A stretch of 56,902 nucleotides of DNA, from contig JANYBM010000080.1 in assembly GCA_025361125.1 (NCBI GenBank), positions 1 to 56,902 of the forward strand, given 5' to 3'. Each line of letters opens with the position of its first letter. Positions within the stretch are counted from its first letter, which is position 1. The stretch is from Holophagaceae bacterium. GTDB taxonomy: Bacteria > Acidobacteriota > Holophagae > Holophagales > Holophagaceae. Both the position numbers and the translations under genes were made by a program. The notes beneath the pieces were generated by a model. It had not been told where the DNA came from. It saw only the letters and a program-made list of their open reading frames with translations, and made no database searches. Shown here piece by piece: positions 51,203 to 56,902 of the stretch.

Positions 51203-51234
51203 ACCTTGTTCCTGGGGAACGTATACTTATCTAG

Positions 51235-52086
51235 ATGAAGACAAAGTTGCTGTGCCTGCTGATCCCGACCCTTGTCACGGCCGGCGCTGCAGATTTGGCC
51301 AAACCCCGGCCGCGACGGCGCGCTGCTCCGGTCCCCCAAGCCTACATCTACACGTATACTGATAAAAAGGGGCACCTGATCATCAACAACCTGCCGCCAG
51401 GCGCGGTGGAAGGCCGAGGGCTCTCCTTGCAGCACGTCGGCATCGCCCACATTCAACTGGCCATCACCAAGATCGAAATGGGCCGCGTGTTGCGCAGCCC
51501 AGAACTGCTGGCCATGGTCGATGAGATTGCCACCCTGAATGGCGTGGACCCTTGGCTGGCCCGGGCCATCATCCAGGCCGAAAGCGCCTTTTACGACAAA
51601 GCCCGCAGCCGGGCTGGAGCCTTGGGCCTGATGCAGCTCATGCCCGCCACAGCGCTTCGCTTCGGCGTCACCAACCCGTTTGATCCCCGGCAAAACATCA
51701 TCGGCGGCACGAAGTATCTGAAATGGCTCATGGATTATTTCCGGGGCGATGGGGTCAAAGTCATCGCTGCCTACAATTCCGGTGAGAAAAATGTGGACCG
51801 TTACAATGGGATTCCACCTTTCAGCGAAACCCGCGCCTATGTGCCGAAGGTCATGGATCTCTGGAGCCGGCGCCTGGTGCAGGCTGACCCCAAAGCCGCA
51901 GGAGCCATGGCCTTGTTGAAAAAGGGCCAGGGGGGCTTCGAAGTGGATGAAAAGGTGGTCCCCACCATCGAACAAGTCGCCACCGTCAAGAAGCTGCCCA
52001 TCTACCAATGGACCGACCCCTCAGGCCGCATCCAGATCAGCGATTCCAAGCCCCCGGAAGGCGCGCTTAGCGTGAAGGTGTTCTAG
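51235..52086 (+). CDS. Lytic transglycosylase (SLT) with DUF4124-like segments
   Basis: 283 residues with signal peptide (KTKLLCLLIPTLVTAGA). SLT domain ~100-215: catalytic E116 in AIIQAESAFYDKARS, then GALGLMQLMPATALRFGV and AAYNSGEKNVDRYNGIPPF. Short segments at both ends (YTYTDKKGHLIINNLPP and YQWTDPSGRIQISDSKPP) match the DUF4124 pattern; the second looks like a repeat of the first. It cleaves peptidoglycan glycan strands in the periplasm. It starts 32 bp after the helicase gene. Confidence 0.92.
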   Translation: MKTKLLCLLIPTLVTAGAADLAKPRPRRRAAPVPQAYIYTYTDKKGHLIINNLPPGAVEGRGLSLQHVGIAHIQLAITKIEMGRVLRSPELLAMVDEIATLNGVDPWLARAIIQAESAFYDKARSRAGALGLMQLMPATALRFGVTNPFDPRQNIIGGTKYLKWLMDYFRGDGVKVIAAYNSGEKNVDRYNGIPPFSETRAYVPKVMDLWSRRLVQADPKAAGAMALLKKGQGGFEVDEKVVPTIEQVATVKKLPIYQWTDPSGRIQISDSKPPEGALSVKVF

Positions 52087-52570
52087 ACTCCTGATCCTTG
52101 GCGCTGACAGTGAGCTTGGGTCCACCGCAAAGCGCGATCATCAGCCTAGCTTTCGACTTTCACGGCGCCTTCTGAAGACGCTCACGCGGGGGTGCAGACC
52201 TGCTGCTCATCCGCGCATCAATGGACTCACGGTGACTTTCAAGGCGCCCGGTGCCAGGGCCAGCGGCAGCTTTCCCGGCGCTGTTACCACGACCACGGAC
52301 CCCATAGAGGTGACCGGCAGCACCACAGCTCTGAAGCGCAGGCATCATCCTGCGGGTCTATGCCTCAAGTCAGTCGGCATCGCTTAAACCTGCCATCAGA
52401 TTCTGACAACATTGTGACATTACATCTTTGTGCGCAGCCCCGTAGATGACCCCGCGGGCTAATTCTTAATCAGAAAATATCGTTGAATTTTGCTGCGCCT
52501 GCGACTCTGTTTTCAGTTATCTTCATTTAGACACCCCATCCCTTTTAGACACCTCATCCCGGAGCAACCC
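52087..52570. other. 484-bp intergenic region with a gene remnant
   Basis: Besides the Ig-like remnant at 52,217-52,342, the last ~150 bp contain AT-richer sequence around 52,455-52,530, a plausible promoter zone for the large secreted protein. I found no RNA gene or terminator. Confidence 0.5.
52217..52342 (+). pseudogene. Remnant of an invasin-like Ig-repeat gene
   Basis: One frame reads INGLTVTFKAPGARASGSFP followed by GAVTTTTD. This matches the 'GVTVTFTAPGSGASGTF.G...T..T' core of bacterial Ig-like surface repeats. There is no start codon with a ribosome site and the frame closes soon after. Probably a leftover of a deleted adhesin-type gene. Confidence 0.5.
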
Positions 52571-55500
52571 ATGCGCAACCGCCTAGGACTAGGCACTGCA
52601 TACTCGATGCGTCTGTCGCAGAGGCACAGGGCCATGGCCATCGCCCTTGCAGCGATGGTCATTAGCCTGACCGCCACGCCAGCCAAGATGGCTGCGCCGC
52701 GCGGCCCTGACCCTATTCTGGCCGCCAATGCCGCCCCAAAGGTCGCGCATGCCGCCCCGGACAATGGCAGTGCCAACAAACTGCAGGCCGCACCCACTCC
52801 GAGCCTTGTAGCGCCGATTTACGGTCGAGCCGTTGGCTTCGCAGAATCCCAGCCGCTCAGGAATTTCCCGGCGGAAAAGGTCTACCCTGTTGTTGATGAC
52901 GCCTATCGCTTCAAGCTCCTGGAGCACGAACTAGAGCAAGAGCAAGAAGAGGACGGGCCCCGATCGGTCAATGAGCTGAATTCCGAAGGGACGGGCGTCC
53001 AACCGGATCCGATGGCGCCGATGCAGAGGGAGGGCGCCCTACAGCGGGTGCTTCCCGCAAAGAACGGCGACACCAGGCTGCTTGCCATCCCCGCCGTACC
53101 CATGCCCGCCCCCTCTCTCACCTTCGAGGGCCTGAGCGCTGCCGACAACACCGCCGTCTTCGGCACCACCGTCGCCCCGCCTGATCCTACCGGCGCCGTC
53201 GGGCCGAACGACTACGTGCAGACCACCAACAACCTCGTGCGCGTCTACGACAAGAACGGCGTGGCGCGGGGGCCGGCCTTCAAGCTGAGCGGCCTCTTCG
53301 CCTCCCTGGGCGGGATCACCGCCACGAACGACCAGGGCGATACCATCGTCCTATACGACCGCATGGCCAACCGTTGGATGATCAGCCAGTTCGCCTTCAC
53401 AACCGCCACCACGCCGCCCTACCACCAGGCCATCGCCGTGTCCAAGACCGGCGACCCCACAGGCGCCTACTGGGTCTACGACTTCGTCATGCCGGGCGTC
53501 GAGTTCAACGACTACTTCAAGTTTGGTGCCTGGCCGGACGCCTACTACATGACGGACCGCCAGTTCACCAACGGGGGCCCCTTCAACAGCTTTGGCTGCT
53601 TCGCCTTCGACCGCGCCAAGATGCTGGCGGGAGACCCCACGGCCGGCTTCATCTACTTCAACCTCGGCACGCCCATGCCGCTCCTCAGCAACTCGTCGTC
53701 GGGCATGCTCCCCACGGACTTCACCGGCCTGACGCCCCCGCCCGTGGGCGCTCCCAATGTCTTCGCCGTTTATACCGATGATGCCTTCGGCGACCCCGCG
53801 GACGCCGTGCGGCTGTTCAACTTCCATGCGGACTTCGCCACACCGGCGAGTTCCACCTTCGCCGAGCGGTCTGAAAGTCCGGTCGCGGTGGCCGCCTTCG
53901 ATTCCCGGAATCCCAACGGACGTGGCGACATTCTACAACCGGCCCCTGCCGTCGCCGCTGCTGATTCGCTGGACTCCATCGGCGACCGGTTGATGCTGCG
54001 TCTCCAATATCTGAACCGCGCCGGCACCGAATCGCTCCTGATGACCCACACCGTCAACGCTGGGACTATCCCGGCCCCAGGCTTCGCGCCAACCCGCGCC
54101 CAATACATCGCTGGCGTCCGCTACTACGAATTCCGGAAGACGTCCCCGGGCGGGACCTTCACTGTTCCCGAGCAGGCCACGTTCTCGCCGGACACGAACG
54201 AGCGCTGGATGGCCAGCGTCGCCATGGATAACGCGGGGAACATCGCCGCCGGCTACAGCCTTTCCAGCACGACGGTCCCCCCGTCCCTGGCCTACGCTGG
54301 CCGACTGGCGGGCGATCCGGCGAACGGACTCGCCCAGAGCGAAACCATCCTGTTTTCGGGAACCGGCGTCCAGCGCGGCACCAGCAACCGCTGGGGCGAC
54401 TATAGCTCCCTCCAGGTTGATCCGAGCGACGATGCCACATTCTGGTATGTGAACCAGTATTATGCGTCCAGCCCCACCATCGGATTTGACTGGCACACGC
54501 GCATCGGCCGTTTCCTTTTCCCCGGCACCACCGCGCCCTTGCAGGGTACGCTCTCGGGCACCATCACAGCCTGCGATTCGGTGCTACCCCTATCCGATGC
54601 GATCGTGACCGTAACGGGCGGTCCGTCCGACGGGTTCTCGGCCACGACAATTGCCAATGGCACCTATTCGCTGAACCTCGTCCCCGGAGCCTACTCCGTC
54701 ACCGTCTCGAACGCCTCCCACACGTGCTCGGGCGTGGGTCCTTTCCCGGTGACCATCACCGCCAGCGCGACGACCCTCTTCAACACCTGCCTCAGTGGCA
54801 CACCGTCCTTCCAATACGTTTCAAATGCGGTCACAGGCGGCAACGGCAACGGCATGATTGAGCGCGACGAGTGCAACGATCTGGCGGTCACGATCCGCAA
54901 CAACGGCTGTCTGATCGCCACCGGCGTCACGGCCCACCTCACCACGGCCACCCCTGGCGTACTCATCAACCAGCCGGACACCACCTTCGCCACTTTGAAC
55001 GAAAATGCCACGGGTGTAAGCCAGATCCTCTTCTCCGTGAGCACTGCAGCGACCTTCGTGTGCGGCACGCCCATCACCTTTGTCCTGGTGATCACGTCGC
55101 CGCTGGGGGGGTCGATCTCCCTACCCTTCGCTGTCCAGACCTGCCAGTCCGTGCCGATTGTGATCAACGGAGTCCTGGACGCAGGAGATACCCAGCAAAC
55201 CGCTCGGCTCGGTCGGAACGGCGTCGTCAGCGGCTGCGCCACCGCCAAGGTGTTTCCGGGAACCCTCGGCGCGGGCAACCGATCCTACGACCTGTACTCC
55301 TGGACCAACGGGCCGACGGCCTCCTGTGTGACCATCACGACGGTCCCGGCCTGCAGCCCAGCGACGAACCCGATCATCACTGCGGCTTACCTCACGGCCT
55401 TCAATCCCGCCAACATCACCACGAACTACCGGGGCGACCCGGGCGGCAGCCCGGGGGTGAGCGGGAACTCCTTCTCGGTAAACGTTCCCGCCAACGGCGT

Positions 55501-56752
55501 ACTCCTGGTGAACGTGCACGAGATCAACGCGGGTACAGGCTGCAGCGGCTATACCCTCACCATCAACGGCCTCGTCACCAACAACACCGGCGGCGGCGCC
55601 TGTTCCGCCGACCTGTCCATCACCAACACACCCTCCCCCAGCCCCACGGTCGGGCCCGGCCAGAACCTCACTTTCACTTACCTGACCAACAACAATGGCC
55701 CTACCACGGCCTACAACGAGGTCATCAGCACCTCCACACCGCCTGGAACGACCTTCGTGTCCGCCAGCGCGTCTGCGGGGGGCGTGCTCGCCACTCCAGG
55801 CGTGGGCGGCACCGGACTCGTGTCGGGAACTTGGGCTGGCAGCACCGCCAATGGGGCCTCACATACCATGACTCTGGTGGTGAATGTCCCCCTAGCCACA
55901 GCGGAAGGCACGGTCCTCTCCAACACGGCGACCACCACTTCAGGAACCGCTGATCCGAACCCAGGCAACAATTCGGCCACCGCCAGTGTGACGGTATCCC
56001 AGGCTGACCTGTCCCTCACGGACGTGGCGGCGCCAAGCCCCACGGTCTACCAGGGTGAGACCCTTTCCTTCACTATGGCCTCTACCGACAACGGCACCGG
56101 CGTAGCCCAGGACCTGGCCATCAACACCACCACGCCAGCCTGGACCAGCTTCCTTTCGGCCACGGGCAGCGCAGGCGTGGTGCTCGCGCCGAACGGCCCC
56201 GCCACACTCACTGGCACCTGGCCAGGAGCCACCGGGGTGGGCGCCACCCGCACCCTAAACATGCTGGTAGATGTACTGCCGCTTACCCCCCCGGGCACGC
56301 TCATCACGGATAGTGCCACGACCAGTTCGACAATCTACGATCCGAACCCGGGGGATAACGCGGCTTCGGCTTCGGTCACCGTACTGCAGGCCAACGTGGA
56401 AACTGAACCCAACAACTCCTACGGCAATGCCATGCCCGTATCAGCACCCGGCATGTGCATCGGCCGCATCAACCCGGCGAACGACCTAGACTACTGGCGC
56501 GTCATCTTGCCCCAGGGTGCCACTCTTACCGCCACACTGACACCACCCAACCCACCGGGTAACCTCAGCTATTTCGTTTACATTTACAATCAGGCCGGCA
56601 AGATCGTGGCCCAGAGCACCCGGAGTGGCGGCGTAGTTAACATTGCCTCGATTCGCAATACTGGCGTGGCGCCCTTCTATTTTTACGTGGTAGTGCGGGC
56701 CCCGATTGGAGTCTCCAACCCGAATAGCTATCGCTTAAGTCTTTCCTGGTAG
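52571..56752 (+). CDS. Large secreted multidomain protein with DUF11 repeats and pre-peptidase-like C-terminus
   Basis: 1,393 residues from ATG 52571, preceded by CCGGAGC; earlier in-frame ATG codons would precede the signal peptide (RAMAIALAAMVISLTATPA). Residues ~185-660 form an unassigned, probably propeller-like region starting FGTTVAPPDPTGAVGPNDYV. A carboxypeptidase-regulatory-like domain (GTLSGTITACDS...ANGTYSLNLVPGAYSVTV, ~660-735) follows, then a long beta-rich segment, then two DUF11 repeats (ADLSITNTPSPSPTVGPGQN and ADLSLTDVAAPSPTVYQGET), and last a PPC-like domain (VETEPNNSYGNAMPV...YWRVILPQG). Exported, possibly surface-attached; function unknown. Confidence 0.87.
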   Translation: MRNRLGLGTAYSMRLSQRHRAMAIALAAMVISLTATPAKMAAPRGPDPILAANAAPKVAHAAPDNGSANKLQAAPTPSLVAPIYGRAVGFAESQPLRNFPAEKVYPVVDDAYRFKLLEHELEQEQEEDGPRSVNELNSEGTGVQPDPMAPMQREGALQRVLPAKNGDTRLLAIPAVPMPAPSLTFEGLSAADNTAVFGTTVAPPDPTGAVGPNDYVQTTNNLVRVYDKNGVARGPAFKLSGLFASLGGITATNDQGDTIVLYDRMANRWMISQFAFTTATTPPYHQAIAVSKTGDPTGAYWVYDFVMPGVEFNDYFKFGAWPDAYYMTDRQFTNGGPFNSFGCFAFDRAKMLAGDPTAGFIYFNLGTPMPLLSNSSSGMLPTDFTGLTPPPVGAPNVFAVYTDDAFGDPADAVRLFNFHADFATPASSTFAERSESPVAVAAFDSRNPNGRGDILQPAPAVAAADSLDSIGDRLMLRLQYLNRAGTESLLMTHTVNAGTIPAPGFAPTRAQYIAGVRYYEFRKTSPGGTFTVPEQATFSPDTNERWMASVAMDNAGNIAAGYSLSSTTVPPSLAYAGRLAGDPANGLAQSETILFSGTGVQRGTSNRWGDYSSLQVDPSDDATFWYVNQYYASSPTIGFDWHTRIGRFLFPGTTAPLQGTLSGTITACDSVLPLSDAIVTVTGGPSDGFSATTIANGTYSLNLVPGAYSVTVSNASHTCSGVGPFPVTITASATTLFNTCLSGTPSFQYVSNAVTGGNGNGMIERDECNDLAVTIRNNGCLIATGVTAHLTTATPGVLINQPDTTFATLNENATGVSQILFSVSTAATFVCGTPITFVLVITSPLGGSISLPFAVQTCQSVPIVINGVLDAGDTQQTARLGRNGVVSGCATAKVFPGTLGAGNRSYDLYSWTNGPTASCVTITTVPACSPATNPIITAAYLTAFNPANITTNYRGDPGGSPGVSGNSFSVNVPANGVLLVNVHEINAGTGCSGYTLTINGLVTNNTGGGACSADLSITNTPSPSPTVGPGQNLTFTYLTNNNGPTTAYNEVISTSTPPGTTFVSASASAGGVLATPGVGGTGLVSGTWAGSTANGASHTMTLVVNVPLATAEGTVLSNTATTTSGTADPNPGNNSATASVTVSQADLSLTDVAAPSPTVYQGETLSFTMASTDNGTGVAQDLAINTTTPAWTSFLSATGSAGVVLAPNGPATLTGTWPGATGVGATRTLNMLVDVLPLTPPGTLITDSATTSSTIYDPNPGDNAASASVTVLQANVETEPNNSYGNAMPVSAPGMCIGRINPANDLDYWRVILPQGATLTATLTPPNPPGNLSYFVYIYNQAGKIVAQSTRSGGVVNIASIRNTGVAPFYFYVVVRAPIGVSNPNSYRLSLSW

Positions 56753-56765
56753 ACCACCCAGAACA

Positions 56766-56797
56766 CCAAAAGGGCCGCCGTAAGGCGGCCCTTTTGG
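56766..56797. terminator. Perfect 14-bp bidirectional terminator
   Basis: Arms CCAAAAGGGCCGCC (56766-56779) and GGCGGCCCTTTTGG (56784-56797), loop GTAA, giving T tracts in both directions. It lies 14 bp after the stop of the large secreted protein and 28 bp before the end of the minus-strand partial gene. Confidence 0.92.
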
Positions 56798-56824
56798 TTT
56801 ACATGGAGGAGAACGTAAACCGGC

Positions 56825-56902
56825 TCAACACTGGCCAGGAGGATTCAAGGCGGACTCGAAGGTGGCCCCCACCAGCAACCAGGCCGCCAATATCTCAAGC
56901 CC
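56825..56902 (-). CDS. Possible C-terminal end of a minus-strand gene (partial)
   Basis: The minus strand is open from the window edge and ends in TGA at 56825-56827, giving LEILAAWLLVGATFESALNP and then PGQC. The bidirectional terminator just downstream supports a convergent gene here. Too short to identify. Confidence 0.4.
   Translation of the reverse strand, partial: GLEILAAWLLVGATFESALNPPGQC

Noticed and set aside
52400-52425. TGACAACATTGTGACA as a possible CRP-type operator
   Set aside because: The two halves do not form a proper TGTGA-N6-TCACA palindrome.
1-56902. CRISPR array, toxin-antitoxin pair, prophage or known anti-phage defence module
   Set aside because: No regularly spaced short repeats, no phage structural genes and no recognised defence effector cluster were seen; the only mobile element is the IS at 42689-43590.

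Overview
The window is a GC-rich bacterial chromosome segment with 31 largely intact protein-coding genes, two genes cut by the window edges, one insertion sequence, and a cluster of decayed genes. The gene content suggests an acidobacterium, most likely from the Holophaga/Geothrix side. The clues are a single-chain pyruvate:ferredoxin oxidoreductase next to a dihydroorotate dehydrogenase-like protein, a fused alpha-beta 2-oxoacid dehydrogenase E1, tandem M13 peptidases, and very large Ig-repeat surface proteins. This placement is inferred from protein style; no rRNA gene is present and no search was run. I saw no tRNA, rRNA or CRISPR array.

Layout. 1-6,520: the tail of a repeat protein, then a 1,909-residue lipoprotein on the minus strand with twelve Ig-like repeats, a DNA/RNA non-specific endonuclease domain and a lamin-tail-like C-terminus. 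Upstream of it lies a strikingly AT-rich block of about 500 bp. 6,830-19,800: housekeeping genes, namely ruvC, a YyaL-type thioredoxin-domain protein, ffh-rpsP-khpA-rimM, nifJ with its DHOD-like partner, sppA and a bacilliredoxin. 19,900-31,300: fused E1, secreted PI-PLC-like enzyme, GAF/degenerate-GGDEF protein, Nfu-type Fe-S scaffold, inositol monophosphatase, a MarR-CLC pair, an M1 aminopeptidase and an HhH protein. 31,390-38,970: two M13 metallopeptidases behind mfd. 39,110-42,640: a compact operon of an MGT-type glycosyltransferase, a family 2 glycosyltransferase and a cytochrome P450. 42,689-43,590: an IS5-family element. 43,700-46,450: a decaying zone with a small lipoprotein, an apparent V4R/XylR_N remnant, a YtxH-like protein, a truncated VIT1-like fragment and a YVTN propeller gene cut by an in-frame amber codon. 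46,501-52,090: an atypical sigma-54 activator, a well-matched sigma-54 promoter, a small secreted protein, a TPR protein, a DinG-like helicase and a lytic transglycosylase. 52,217-56,800: a remnant of an Ig-repeat gene and a 1,393-residue secreted multidomain protein closed by a strong bidirectional terminator.

How the genes work together. NifJ, the DHOD-like protein, Nfu and the E1 enzyme fit a metabolism using ferredoxin and acyl-CoA. Two ends of the window are devoted to large exported repeat proteins, and several peptidases (SppA, M1, two M13) are predicted to be membrane-bound or exported. The most interesting candidates for something new are the nuclease-bearing Ig-array lipoprotein with its AT-rich upstream block, the glycosyltransferase/P450 operon, and the sigma-54 unit at 46.5-49 kb, where an activator with a degenerate receiver sits directly before a sigma-54 promoter driving an unknown secreted protein.
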